Source of the DNA: Gordionus sp. m RMFG-2023
Taxonomy: Eukaryota > Nematomorpha > Gordioida > Chordodea > Parachordodidae
Length of the DNA: 64,000 nucleotides
Assembly: GCF_954871325.1 (NCBI RefSeq)
Contig: NC_088775.1
Span: 84,855,561-84,919,560, forward strand
Direction: 5' to 3'
How positions within the stretch are numbered: the stretch's first letter is position 1; every line of letters starts with the position of its first letter. The notes below the pieces were generated by a model, which saw nothing but the letters and a program-made list of their open reading frames with translations, ran no database searches and had not been told where the DNA came from. Position numbers and translations under genes: made by a program. Below are positions 12,191 through 25,025 of this stretch, piece by piece.

Positions 12191-14164
12191 TTATATGTCA
12201 TTGCTTCTAGTGATGTCGAATAAAAAAATAACAAAAATTACGATCAAAAAGGTAGCGCCCAGGAGGGCAGCTTTGAATCGAACGTCCAAATCGAAGGGCA
12301 TTTCTATCGAAAAATTATCGGCGTCCGTGAAGGCCTCCTTGAAAAATCCGGAATATTTTTTTGTTATCTTCCCGATCTGAACGGAGGGTGCGGCGGCGGA
12401 AAAAATCTAAAAATTTTTATAAAAAAATGAAAGGAAAAATTAGCCTTCATTCATATAGGATGCATTGCCATTTTTTTGTAAAAAAATAATATCATTATTT
12501 ATTAATTTCCAGCCTCCCTTTTAATTATATAAGAATAAGAAAAAAAGTTTAATCTAAGCTTTTATAGTATGTTTCATTAAGATTTTAGAATCCACCTAGA
12601 CATAAGGAATCCCTCAATTTTATATTCATTTAGTGTAGGAAAAAAAAATATGATCTGATAGAAAATGTATAATTGAGCATTATATAAAGTTACCTACCCA
12701 TAACTGCGATTTTCAAGCGCTTATGGAGCGATATTTTATTTGTTTTTTTTTCATATAAAAGATAAAGAAAAAAATCGCTCAAGTTTATTTATTTGGAGTA
12801 AAACGTACAAAATATTTTATGGCATAAAAATGGTGTGAAGTTCCTATATTAGGTTACCCCTCATTCACAGTTAGAGCGAATTTCGGTTTTGTATAGATCG
12901 CCGCAAATTCGCACTAACTATGAATGAGTGGTTATTCTACATTTATTTTGGAAGACATTTTGAGTAAAATAGGATATTTTTTTTTTAAATTTAAAAATCA
13001 CCCATGTTAAACGATTCAAATTAAAGTTTGAATTTTATGGATTTATCCCAATAGTACATATATATTTGTTAAGTTGTATTATAGTATATAGGGGAGAAAT
13101 AGAATCTTTTGCCTCTCGAGGTAAATAAGGCTTTTCTTATATAATAATAGCAATTTAACTCCCCCCCCCCACCTTTTATATAATAATCCATTTTATAAAA
13201 AAGTTTATATAATAATTTGTTATCTTATGATAAATTTAAAAAATAAATTAGTAATTTATTTAAAAATTTTCGAACAGACTTATTTCTTTCTTCCTTTCCT
13301 TCAAATTCTTAAAAAAAACATCTAGTTAATATATAAAATCAAATATTCCCCTTTAAACATTATAAGATGATGATAATATTACGTGATAAAATTTATCGAT
13401 TTTTTTAAAAAAAATATTGACCATAACATAAATTCTAACTTTGAAAACAACGTCCCCGCCGAATATAGAAGAAGTTATCACGGGTCCCCTTATTTTTAAG
13501 ATCGGTTTATTCAGGGCATCCTTAACGGTAAAATCGGGTTTACATATGGGAGGAAAATTTCGATCAACCGTTGCTATAGGTTGTTGAAACGGAGATTTGA
13601 CGGTTACAGTCTGGGTAGGAGGATTGGTGGGCCGGGAAGGAAAATATTAAACTTAAAAACGTGATAATTTGTTAAAAATTTAATATATAGATAGAACATC
13701 GTTCATCTTTTTCTAAATCAATTATGACTCATCCGTTTAATTAAATTTTTTTATTGTATTTGTAGTTAGTAAATTTCGGGAATCCTCACGCGAAGTTTCG
13801 GAATCTATAAAATTTCTAAATTATCTAGGGCGCTTTTTTTTGAATTTTAGCGGAAATAAATTTCGGATCAATTTTCAAAGGAGAGATACTCTTATAAGCA
13901 ACTGGAATACAATTCCTATTGCATTTTAAAAAAATGACCCTCGAAAAATGCTTTTTAAATTGGTAAATTCTGAATTATCACGTGAGGATTAGGGAAGAAC
14001 TTTCCACATATTCAATATAAAAAAAATGGTATAAATATGAACTTCGGCACAACAGCAAGTGTATTCTCGCTCGCATACAAAGCATACAGCGCTCAGCGGA
14101 TTCGTGACAAAGATTTCGAAAGCCCGTTGAGAACCTAAGCAATTTCTGGCCCAGAAATTGGACC
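12191..14164 (-). CDS. Phospholipid scramblase, three 3' exons
   Basis: Exons (minus): 14164-14043, 13610-13440 and 12406-12191, with AG/GT borders and matching phases (1, 0, 0). The first encodes [17 protein letters not shown]... and a Cys cluster ([10 protein letters not shown]) at the place where family members are palmitoylated. The second ends KPILKIRGP...FGGDVVFK. The third contains [20 protein letters not shown], then [20 protein letters not shown] and a C-terminal membrane helix, then stop. Scramblases move phospholipids between membrane leaflets in response to calcium; the DADNF...DLD stretch corresponds to the proposed calcium-binding loop and is intact here. The usual tail after the helix is replaced by [16 protein letters not shown]. 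The 5' exons (the LEYL...IDQ region) were not identified upstream. About 168 residues are seen against 220-300 usual. Confidence 0.85.
12857..12931. mobile_element. 75-bp palindromic Harbinger-like MITE in a scramblase intron
   Basis: The sequence folds on itself: CCTCATTCACAGTTAGAGCG on the left pairs with CGCACTAACTATGAATGAGT on the right. TTA flanks both ends (12854-12856 and 12932-12934), the target duplication typical of PIF/Harbinger. A related CACAGTTAGAGCGAA segment occurs at about 17661 inside the larger Harbinger-like element. Confidence 0.7.
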
Positions 14165-15092
14165 CTGTAAAATTAAAAAAAATATTGCAAAAAAATATAT
14201 TTATACTGATGTAAATTCAAATTAAAAAATGACTACCTTCGATTTCTGATTTCCCTTTCACTCCCTTTTTTCTTTCTTTAGTATAAATTTTTTAAATATA
14301 TTTTCTAAGTCATTACCGAATTACGGTAAAATTAAAAAGTTGGAGTGAGGGAGGTGAGGGTTTTTAATTTAAAAAAATAGGATCATATGATAAATAGCAA
14401 ATTGCTCTAATAACAACGGTTATTCTATCTGGGATCGAGTTAATTAACTGTAGAAAATTCTATATTGCGAACTTATTGCTTACTCAGCTGTTTTCACCTA
14501 ATGTGCGTTTGCACTAAGGTGTTTCGTAGCTCCCTCTAACATGACTCCTCATACTATTTACAATTGGTTTGAAGTTGCGAATACCTTTATTCTATCGGAG
14601 ATTGAATGTGAATGGCATGGGGGGGGTACTTAAACATACCTATCTCCTTAGGGTTATGTCCCGGGAATTCACAAAGTCATCAATAAGACACAATCCTGTG
14701 ACAGGTTCTCCATCATATATTCTCTTTTTACGGGATAATTAAAGTTAACCGTATTCTATCTAAAATTAGTTATACGATTACATCCATTCTTCGGAAGTCT
14801 TATTGGATGCCTAATTGTCCAGCTGTTAATAATGACTATTATTTTGGTGGTTTCATGAAAAATCGATCTTCTCTGTTGATAGTTTACCTTAATTTCAACT
14901 GATGATACTATTGGCCGAACTTTAGAACTAGATTAAAAAGACCGAACCCTCTAATATATAAATAAACAAAAGATGGGGGATGGCTATCACAAATACATTA
15001 ATTTAGAAATATAACGTTTGAGCTTCTACCTTGTTTTATGGGAATCCGAATATTTTAATTTCATTTATACCCAATGATGTATATATATATTA
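14165..15092. other. Stretch upstream of the recognised scramblase exons
   Basis: Missing 5' scramblase exons would be expected here or further up on the minus strand. A somewhat GC-richer patch (14480-14720) gave no scramblase-like frame that I could recognise. Confidence 0.4.
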
Positions 15093-15286
15093 CTAGATTA
15101 ACGATTCATTTATTAAAAGTGTCAATAAATAGGAATCAATTGTAGTGCCATTTTATAGTACGTCAACTAATTGCCTTTATTTTTCATTATATGAATGCAC
15201 ATTAAAGTCATTTAATCGACAAACAACCCATAAAATGGCGCTACAGCTGACTCGACACTTATAACTGATATGAATGGCCAATCTAG
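15093..15286. mobile_element. TA-flanked MITE, same family as 11895-12188
   Basis: Ends are CTAGATTAACGATTCATTTA on the left and, inward from the right, CTAGATTGGCCATTCATATC. Inner segments AAAGTGTC, GCGCCATTTTAT and ATTATATGAATGCAC also pair across the element. TA lies on both sides (15091-15092, 15287-15288). Confidence 0.75.
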
Positions 15287-16868
15287 TAGTAAATTATAAT
15301 TTATACCTATTAAAATTATATTTTCCATAAATCTTATTTATTAATTTTTTTTTTATATCAGATCTAGATTTGCATGACGTCAAATTTCAATGGCTGATTT
15401 ATTTTTCAAAAAAAAATCCCCATTTCCAAGCCCAACTCATACTAATTTTTTAAAAAATTATTCATTCTGCCCCCAAATTTTATAATTTTAAGTTGTGTCC
15501 TAAATTTTCCAATTTCTCTCTCTTTCTTTTAAATGATTTTGGGTGAATTTTTTTGAAAAAGATCAATTTGAAACTTATGAAATAGAAATTTTGTAAAAAT
15601 CATCTTGAATTTAACGTAGTCGTTTTTTTTAAACAGATTTAATTAATCTATTATTGTTTACAAATTCTGAAATGACTGGATATGTAAAATTAATTTAAAA
15701 AAGTAAGAAAAGGATTGTATTTTTCTTAATTCCTAAATTTTTATCAAAAATTATGTGTCACATGGCTACCATCCCTCCCCCCTCCATTTTAATATTGGTT
15801 TGAGTATGTTATTCGTCTTTAATTTCAATTATTATTTTAATATTCCTTTTCTCCCTTTCTTTCTTTTCATTTCGTTTATTTGTAATAAAAAAAATGAGTA
15901 TACTTTCGAAGGCTAAGAATAATAATCTTCCGAAATTATCAAACACGTGATATTTGTTTTCAACTTCAACACCTAAAATAACTAAATAATAAAATTTTTA
16001 TATATTTTTTAAAAAAAAACAAAAAATTTTAAATTATAAGATAATTGATAAAGAAATTATCACACCATATCTAGAATTTGATGGCATGACATCAAAAAAT
16101 TCGTCTATTTTATGATCAGCTGATTTATGTAAACTTATATTAGCTTAAACGTTAAATTTTTAAAAATATCTTACTGATCAAAAAATTCTCTCATTATTTG
16201 GATCAAATCTTTAAATATTAAATGTCAATAATTTCTACAACTTATTTGTTTAATGTGCCATAAAGTTCGTTATTAATTTTATCGATGTTTTTTGGAGGTT
16301 GTTAAATCTTCATAGTTTTTGTTTAAATAGGGTACTATATATTTTATTTTTTAAAAAAACAGGGATTTTCACATCATTATTCATACCGATTCGGACTACG
16401 GTTTTTTAAGAAAAATATAACCGATTCAACTATTCATTTTGGAATTATAGAAAATAAAATATTAACTATTTAAATTAATTAAAAATTTGAAATAAGCATA
16501 ATTCTGAATTTGGAAGAAGACATAATTGTGTTATTAATAAATTAGAGATGTATCGATTTCATTATTTATAGATACATCGCTCCGCTCCTATACTGCTGGA
16601 AATACAATCTGTATTTGGCAATAATTCCCAAAAAACTTAAACAATAACCACCATATTTTATTTAAATCTATTAATTTTTTTATTTTTATATTAAAGTATA
16701 ATTATTCACAGTAGTCGTCTGCAAATGTAGGCTCTGCCCTGACCTTTTACATTTTTTTAGCTTAGGGTTAGATCAGACCAGCGCGAGAAAATACCTATTT
16801 TTGAAGCCCATCAGATAAATAAAAGAATTTAGAATATCATATTTACAATCCTTGAGGATTATATCTTA
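15287..16868. other. AT-rich non-coding stretch
   Basis: No gene supported. Two AGCTGATT-containing fragments (about 15390 and 16120) recall the CTAGA MITE family but have no paired ends. Confidence 0.4.
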
Positions 16869-17965
16869 CGCTGAATTTATAGTAAACGCGTTGTTCAAGC
16901 GTTATGTTATCTAACGCTATGTCAAATTTAAAAGATAATTCTTTATAGCGATAATATTCAATAAAATATATTTTCTGCTTTATAACAAATATTTAATAAA
17001 AATAATCTTCTGCTTTTTAAAAATTACTAATAAAAACAAAAGATAAAATCTTCTGCTTTTTAATTTTTCTTTCCAACCATAATAAAATAAATCTTAAAAT
17101 ATCTCAAGACAAATTACAAATTTATTCCATAAGAGAAGATATTTAAAATGTTAAATTCTAGGCTTGATAAAATCGAAAATATATATTTTTCTAAATATAT
17201 TCCATAAACCATAGCATGCGCCTCCAACGTATAAAATAAATCAAATACTTGAATTTTTCTCAAAATTGATGTTAAAGGATAATACTTTAAATTTTAAAAG
17301 CATCCAAAACCCAACTTTAAATTGATTTGCAGTTCTCGGGCATACGCTCTTGTTTTTGACCCACTCTCTTTTTTACAAAGCCTATGGACGTCTGCACCAT
17401 TTTTCGAAATGTCACGCGTACAATTACGTGCTGCTCCCATAAACGTGTATAGGGCTCCTTATATTTTACTTTGTACCCAAATTAAAGTTTCTTCCAATTA
17501 GATGGGAAATGAGGAAAACCTAGCTTAGCTCTGTTGTAATTTCAACGCTAAAGGGCAATGCGCTATATATCACGTATAAAAACTAACTTATAATGTAATT
17601 TTACTATTATTTTTATATCGTGTGGCATATTTTTCATTATCACATGACAACATATCTTTTCACAGTTAGAGCGAAGATTCAGTTTTAAAAACTAATTTAA
17701 GATCAAGCTAAAATTGAGATAATTATTTTAAATAATAATTAAGAAAAATCTTGCACCTTTTTATCAAATTTACTATTATTTTTATAATCGTATCGCGTAT
17801 TATTTAACAACGCATCGCACATGTTTTTCAAATTTTATCTTTGCGTTAGCATCAAATCTCCTTACTTATAAATTCATATATCATTTATTGTGGCTTTATT
17901 TTGTAATAACCATGCATTAAATAACACAGTGCTTTGAACAAAACGGGTTTACTATAAATGCAGCC
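16869..17965. mobile_element. Non-autonomous PIF/Harbinger-like element, 1.1 kb
   Basis: Imperfect terminal inverted repeats of about 60 bp: GCTGAATTTATAGTAAACGC at the left pairs with GGCTGCATTTATAGTAAACC inward from the right, followed on both arms by GTTCAA and GTTAT segments. TTA flanks both ends (16866-16868, 17966-17968). The GGC(T)GCATTTATA terminus and 3-bp duplication are typical of Harbinger. No transposase was recognised inside; a GC-richer patch at 17330-17460 is unexplained. Confidence 0.7.
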
Positions 17966-17968
17966 TTA

Positions 17969-18819
17969 ATATTGCTCTTTATGGATTATTTTTTCTATTG
18001 AAAATGTGATTTCGTTGTTATGAAAGTCAAGTTTTGATACATTTTTATACATTAATAATATAATTTATTACTGAAATAGAATTCAATTGACTTTAAAATA
18101 GTAAATTAAAAGGGCGTAATTTATGTAATAAAACAAATATTTGAGAAAATTTAAGGAAATAATCTTATCCTACATAAGATCAGATATAAAAAATGAAACA
18201 ATTATATTGAAAATTTGCTTGAGATGATATAAATTATATCAAAAAATGATAAATTACACAGAGACCATTTAGATGAGGCTATTTTCAAGTCCAAACATTG
18301 AAAATAAAAGCTGAAACCCAATAAATAAACAATGGGAATAGGTTCTCTAATAACTTTTTTGTCAAAAATAAGTTATTAAATGTTCTAGGTTAGAAAATGA
18401 AGTTTGCAAATATATAATATATAAGATATCAGCTGATCTTGAACGTTTAAAAAAATGGATGCTCTATCCTTCAAATGAAAGGATATTTTATCAGTTTGGG
18501 AAATTATAGATGATGCCAAATCTTTTAATCTCTTATAACCTTATCTCATATCCATCCAAAATAAGGCTATAAATGATTACAAATTTAAATATTCCTGTTT
18601 TAAAGCTACAAGATTTGGGTACAAAATTCCAAGTAAAAAAATAATAAATTGTTTACGGAGGATATATAATGTGTATTCCTGCAGTTCCAATTGTCGTCTA
18701 TACTGATGAAGTATTGTGTCCTATAACTAATCAAATTATACAGTTTAACAGAATTTCTGTACAAATATGCGTTATTTGTATCCAAAACATTTTTGATGAA
18801 ATTTATAAAACTATATTGA
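17969..18819. other. AT-rich non-coding stretch
   Basis: No feature supported. Confidence 0.4.
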
Positions 18820-18827
18820 GGAAAAAT

Positions 18828-20639
18828 TAGTGTTATAAATGTTACTTCAAAAAAGAAAAGCGTTACTCCTAATGCCTGAAAAACGCGCTGGCTATTAAAA
18901 AAAGTAACGCGTTACTCGTTAATATAGAAAAAAAAACTTTAATATAAATAAAATAATACAATTTGTAATAATTTATTGTTTATTTTTAACAATAATTGAT
19001 TTTTGAAATTTTGATCAGATAAACAAGGGCTTAATGCTCAACACAGCTTTCGCCGTGCTAAACATACGTTCAAAAGGCAGAGATAATGGAAGGGGTGTAA
19101 TAATATTTAATAAATTTTAATTGAGGGAATTTATTATTAATTAAAGAATATTCTTTATTTTGAGAAAAGTTTAGATCAACTTCAAAAGTTTTCATTCAGA
19201 CCTTAATCCATTTTTTTCATATCTTAATCAGAAAATATTCTGCATGTGTTGTTTTTTAATGGAAACAAGCCTGTTTTTACTTTGTCAAGATCTTTTACCA
19301 AACAGAGAATAAGTTTTCTTGATTGAACTTTAATTTTACCAATCTAATTTAAATAGCGGGTGAATTTTTGCTGCTAATATATATTCATCCTTATAGATAT
19401 GGTCGCGTCTGAAGTAAAATATTATCAAAATATAAATTGTAAACATTATTTCCACTGTATACCTTTTATCTGTGTCTTGCAGGATTGCATTTATATAAAG
19501 CCTTTTTTAATTTTTAATAATATAATAGTTATCGTGGGAGTGATATATCCTAAAATATTTTATTCTCTCTAAAATCAAAAAAGCCGTAAGAACAGGTTTC
19601 ATAACCTAAAAAATCATATACATATATATATATATACAATATTCATCCATTGTCGTTATCTGAAAATCTCTGTAATTTGGATTTATTACATGATTCGTCA
19701 AATTTGTGGCCATTCTCCTTAATAAGACTATCTATTAATTTCACGGAATTATTGAAAGAGTTTCATCTTGTTATAACTATTTTAATCAGATATCTTCCTT
19801 ATTTTTCCTTAAAAATAGCTGCAAAGTTTGGAGGATGCTAATATTTATCCCACAATTGAGTTTAAAATATTTGAGTTGGTATATAATTTACACTTACAAA
19901 GTGTAAACTTACTCTTAGTTTTCTTTATTGGTATAAAAAAATGAGTCAGGTCAGGCTTAACTCATTTACATCTGAAGAAAATGTACAATTGACAATATTA
20001 TTTATAAAATAAAATCGAATAATAGAGAATAAGAATATAAATTAACATACTTTGTGTTGTAATAATTAGAATATTATTATTTGTATATGAAATTAAATAT
20101 AGTGGTTTATATAAATTTGAATAGTTACGGAAAATAGTTTTTTTTTATATATAAAGTTAAATATTAAAATTTGAATATGAATACGACGAGATTATATGAT
20201 GTAAATTTGTATAAATATAGCGATAAAAAAATGTAATATCAAGAAGAAATTTTTATAAATTATAATTTTTATTTTGCTTTTTAATTTTTGTTATGATTTA
20301 TTTAATTACAATTAATATTATTTAATAAAGTAATTAGTAGTTAATTTATTCATGCTATTTTATTTGTATTATCTAAATTCTCATTTCAAACACTTTGATT
20401 GATTCAATATTAATTAGATTAATAATCTTGACTGAAAATTTTGCAACGAAAATTTAAAATAAAAATGAAGGAATCTGGTGATTGATGTGAATTAAAAACA
20501 CGACTTAAATTGTTTATAAAATTTTGGAAATAAAAAAGAGTAATTTTATAATATAATAAAATATGTTTTCCATATTTTTTAAGAAATATTTGAAGAGAAA
20601 CGCGTTACTCGTTACCTCTAACGTTATATTACAGCACTA
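18828..20639 (-). mobile_element. Decayed hAT element with GTAACGCGTTACTCG ends
   Basis: Left end begins TAGTGTTATAA and carries GTAACGCGTTACTCGTTA. The right end read inward is TAGTGCTGTAA followed by GGTAACGAGTAACGCGTTT. The flanking octamers GGAAAAAT (18820-18827) and AAAAAAAT (20640-20647) match at six of eight positions. On the minus strand at about 19110-19020 a remnant reads PLPLSLPFERMFSTAKAVLS, which matches the hAT C-terminal dimerisation motif (FERLFSxA). The rest of the transposase is largely degraded, with stops and frame changes. Confidence 0.7.
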
Positions 20640-20647
20640 AAAAAAAT

Positions 20648-22510
20648 GTAATTTCTTATTTAAATAAATTAGAGCTGTGAAGAAAAATAATTTTTATAAG
20701 GTTGGGTTTTTCTGGACAGATAATAACAAATTTTTTTTTTAAGGATCAGGACGTGTTTAATAATTTGTTTAGGTCAGACTTGAAATGTTAGACTCGGTTG
20801 TAGATCGCTAGAGTTGTTAAAGTATATAGATACAAAATTATCGTATTATCTAGATACACTTTTATAAAAGGTGTCTGTATCTATATTTAGATATACTTTT
20901 ATTTAATGCTTTCTTATATTAAATGAAAATATTTGAATGCAGATTTCCTTTTATCTCATCAGTTCAAGATTGTGAAGGATATTTTTACCAGTGTAGCCAT
21001 GATACCCATTAATTATTAAAAATACAATTGATGCAAAAAATTATTTTAAGTAAATAAATTTATTTAGAATTTTTTAAAATAATTTTATAAATTATCCTGA
21101 TAACTTTTAATGAATAAATTATAAGTTTAATGTAAAAATTTTTTTAAAAAATTATATGCTCATTTAAAGAGAATTTGCTCAAAAAAATGATAATAAGGGT
21201 ATTGGTATTCTTTTATTTTTTATATGGCATTCAAATCAAATGAGAACAAAATATAAAAGTCTGGTTTATATATTTGTCTCATATGGTATAATTTTAAAAA
21301 TGGCCTGATTACCAATGTAGTCTAAATAATGTTATGCAAGATTAGAGACTTGGAACTTGCTGCTCTCTATGTGCAAAATCTCCAGGCTTACAAAATATTA
21401 TTTTGGGTAAAATTCTGGAGCAACACTACTCATAATAATAATTTCTCTTTGACATACTGGCAAACTCTGTTTATAAGTATAATAATTTAAGAAGTCTCTA
21501 AAAACTCTGCAGATCAAGAATACAAACACTTCTACACCCCCACCTCTCAATTCTATATTCATATAGAAAATCTTGTGACCAACATTTGACATATATTTAC
21601 CATATCTTTAAAACAATAATAAAAAATCTCATATATTCAATATTTTAAAAAAAACTGTAGGGCAAAACAAGAAACACTTTAAAATTTACCCTTTTCAAGA
21701 AAAAGGCAATATATGGCACAATTAATAAGAATAAATTTAATGCCTTTTTTTATTCCCCAAAAGTTAACATCTTATTTAAAACATGGGCAATGTTTATTAC
21801 TGAATTTACTTCTTAAATATTTTAAAATTATTTTCTTGTTGCAATTAATGTAATAAAAAAATATCACTTTTCTAGTTACAATTTTAAAACTTACCTTTTA
21901 TACATTTTTATTATTAGGGAATTTTGTATAAATAAAATATTATATGATTATATATATTTATATTTAGCCATTAATTTTGTATCAAATAGTTTTTTTTTTG
22001 AAAATATCGACCTGATCAAATTTTTTATTCTAAATGGTAAATATTTTCCCTTATTGTATATTTAATATCCAGGCTGTAATAAAGAATAAACCCCATTTTT
22101 TCCCAAAGAAAAAAAGAATTTAATATTTTATAGTCATTACCTTCAATACTTTTAACCTTTTGTTTAATTAAAAGGGAGGTTACATTACATAAATCATTGA
22201 TCGAGTAATGAGGAATGTTTGTCATAATTTTAAAAATTGAAAACCCAACTTATAAAATGTAAATATCATCTGTTAAAATATTCGGTATAAAAATATGTAT
22301 TATGGATAATAATTATTATATTTGCAATATATCAAAGCTTAAATTCCCTATTAGTCAATAATATTATAGAAAAAATTGTATGTAAATAAAACTTCAACAT
22401 AGCACTTAGCATACATTGATATAATAAAATTTATTTATTTTATAGCGGAATAATAAATTGATATTCCAGGAAATTTTAAATTAAGCTATCAGAGTTATAT
22501 ACTACTGTTT
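20648..22510. other. AT-rich stretch with a transposon-end fragment
   Basis: At about 20811-20912 a TAGAGTTGTTAAAGTATATAG end with repeated TATCTAGATAC motifs matches the ends of the BED-hAT derivative at 54468-55698; no partner end was found. Minus-strand frames at 21398-21592 and 22025-22225 have no recognisable features. Confidence 0.45.
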
Positions 22511-22518
22511 TTAGTAAT

Positions 22519-22938
22519 CAGTAGCGTAGCTACGGGGGTAGTTTTTGGGTTTGAACCCCTCCCAGAGCTAAATTTTCTTCCTAGATTATACAGTCAAAAG
22601 ACTTAAAAGTGACTTTATATTAAATAAATGCCATTAATATTTATATTTTCCTGGTTTTGATGTTTGTGGAAGGATATTATATTACTATTGAAATTATTCT
22701 GGATAGTATTAATATAAAGTCATTGAGAATAATCTACTAAATTATAATAACATATTATTGATGCATTTAAAAATATATTTATTATATATTATAGAAGATA
22801 TGATTATGATTTGTAATTAACCCGGCTGAAGGCCGTGAAAAAGGGCCGAAGGCCCGTTAAAGGGGGCCTGGGGGCTTCGCTCCCCAGGCTTTTATATGTA
22901 TGGACCCCCTCTAAGAAAAAATCCTATCTACGCTACTG
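22519..22938. mobile_element. 420-bp hAT-like MITE with GC-rich palindromic core
   Basis: Ends are CAGTAGCGTAGCTACGGGGG and, inward from the right, CAGTAGCGTAGATAGGATTT. Flanking octamers TTAGTAAT (22511-22518) and GTAGTAAT (22939-22946) agree at seven of eight bases. The interior contains GGGCCGAAGGCCC and GGGGGCTTCGCTCCCC hairpins, unusually GC-rich for this window. Confidence 0.75.
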
Positions 22939-22946
22939 GTAGTAAT

Positions 22947-23484
22947 GTATTATATTCGTCAGGTAGATATTGTTATAATGGTTACATATATTTAAGATTT
23001 AATATAATATTGGATGAGGTTAATTATCTAATACAATACCCATATCATCTATCATATTTGGATATCCGATTCATGGCATGGTTTTTTTATTATGGTTGTA
23101 CATGGTTAAATAAATGTTATATAAAAGAATCTCTTACTATTTTAATTAATTTTTGCATGTTTTTATTAGTCGTCTCTCCTATCGTTTTATTAAATATTCG
23201 TTTATGTATTCTCAATCATAACTAATGACCACTCTTTCCAATATGCAAAAAAGCCCCATGAGCATCTATTTTATACACCTAGGATCTCATTTTGAAACAA
23301 TAGATATTCAATTCTTTATAAATCAAATTCTCTATTCATAGTCGATTTCACCAAGGCAACTATCACAACTTTAATTATTTATCAGTTGCTAAATATATAC
23401 CTCTCTGTCTGCTCAGTTTCAAATTTTCTTCCAATTCCTTATACTATTCTCGATAAACCTAAGGGGGCATTATATTTCTTTCCT
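22947..23484. other. Stretch without a supported gene
   Basis: A 109-residue plus-strand frame (22896-23225) begins inside the MITE and runs on into unique sequence. It is rich in hydrophobic residues but I see no family signature, so I do not call it a gene. Confidence 0.35.
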
Positions 23485-23676
23485 TAATATTTTATTTATT
23501 TATAAAAATAATTCGACGCGGTGGGTGAAAAAATATGTAAATTATTTATTAATTTTTGTATGTTTAAATTGTGGAATATAAAAATTAAGCTATTAATACA
23601 AAATTTTCTAAGATGATAATATTACAAATATAAAAAATCCTCTCTTTCAACAGTTATACAAAATCACATTACAAAT

Positions 23677-24571
23677 TTATACATGGCGTAACATCGAGAT
23701 ATTAACGAAAGAAAAAGTGTAACAGCCGAACGAAAGGTTTTGATAATAATCACAAATGACGTTTCCGCAAGAATAGAAGAGTCTCATGCCTAAATGGTGT
23801 AAATTATCGAAAATTTGTCTCACCTTGTCCAAAGTGGTTATAGATTCAGTGTTAATACCCCAAATGTGAATTTCAATTAGCATTTGCCTGATATTTCTCA
23901 ATTTGATCTGCGAAAAGCCGTTCGAGATACGAGTTCTTCTTTTAAAAAACTTTAAGTCCCCACCAGAGTTGAGAAATAAATATTTCCAATGCGGAACGTT
24001 GAGCAGGCTCGCCAGTATATTCCATTCGTCTCCCTCTACATCTATTTTTAGCAAATCGATTATGCTATCTTGATGACCGAGCAATGCTGTTATATTTGTG
24101 AAGGGTAAAAATTTCCATGTTGATTTCATTTGCCGGGTCTCTACGGAATGTATAGGGTTGATCACATATTTGTCCTTATAATTGTTCTCATTACCATAAT
24201 CGCTTTTGGTCGAATCGTTTAATTCACTATTTTCATGTTTATTGGACATTTCCTTTTTTAAAACCTCCCTTGGTTTAGCTGGGTGAATCCATGCCTTTTC
24301 AACTTCAAAACTACCCACACCCCACATGCTTTCGTAATTATCCATATTTATCATCTTTGAAATGTGCATATCTTGAGTCAAATTGTCAATTAATCGCTCT
24401 AAGACCAGTTTATTCTTCTTTATATGGTCATCTTCTTCTCTGATCCCCACGTTGTGGAATATATTAGAAGGAAAACGAACAAAGCTCTTCAGATTAATGG
24501 TGGGGTCAAACGAATTTATTTCGCAACCGTGCATTATTAATGCGTTTTCTAATGACCAATCTTGTCCTATT
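23677..24571 (-). CDS. METTL24-like FkbM methyltransferase, copy 1, terminal exon
   Basis: The frame continues the DGGW exon (27726-27598) after splicing at CTTAG: G|IGQDWSLENALIMHGCEI, phase 2. It encodes 297 residues and stop. Early INSFDPT and the core LLKIDVEGDEW near residue 170 are the SAM-binding signatures of the FkbM/METTL24 family; MLIEIHI and LFYSCGN fit the C-terminal part. Between them lies a variable acidic/basic linker. Family members act in the secretory pathway or extracellularly; the substrate of METTL24 is not established. The ATG at 24579 is intronic and not the true start. The exon is open and about 85% identical in protein to 49462-50338, so both copies look maintained. 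Confidence 0.87.
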
Positions 24572-25025
24572 CTAAGCAATGAAAAAAAATATTAATGAAA
24601 TTAAAATAATTAAAAGCATTCTTAAGATTAAACTTGCAAAATTTTGGGGCAATATAAATATTGTCATAAATTTGATATTTACAAATTAATTAGACTAAAT
24701 ATATTGTTTGATTGTATGAGTTTGAGTATATTCCATCCCCAAATTAGAACAGTTCATTCAACCTTTAAAGTTCTAACCAACAAATTTTTTTTTAAAGATC
24801 ATTTTGATGCCTAATCCATTTGTAAAAAAACCTAGGTCTAATAATATTTAGCCCGAATCTGGAAGGGCCAGACTTTCACTATTTATCAAGAATGGACGCT
24901 AATATGAAATATAGAGTCAACAATAATCCCTAATTAAAAGTTTTAAATATTTCCTGCATACAATTATGAATTCAACCGGTTCTATAAACGATAACTCAAA
25001 CATTTATAATGGAGGAACTCATCAG
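24572..25025. other. Methyltransferase intron, copy 1, proximal part
   Basis: Non-coding; aligns with 50339-50949 in copy 2 up to the MITE at 25026. Confidence 0.6.

Noticed and set aside
12171-12380. 69-residue plus-strand frame
   Set aside because: It is the antisense of the last scramblase exon, which has family motifs and matching splice phases on the minus strand.
22548-22562. GGGTTTGAACCCC resembling a tRNA T-arm
   Set aside because: It lies just inside the end of a MITE and there is no acceptor stem or anticodon arm around it.
22896-23225. 109-residue plus-strand frame
   Set aside because: It begins inside a MITE and has no family signature or splice support.
24383-24595. Plus-strand frames opposite the methyltransferase exons (also 50150-50377)
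   Set aside because: They are antisense shadows of conserved coding exons.
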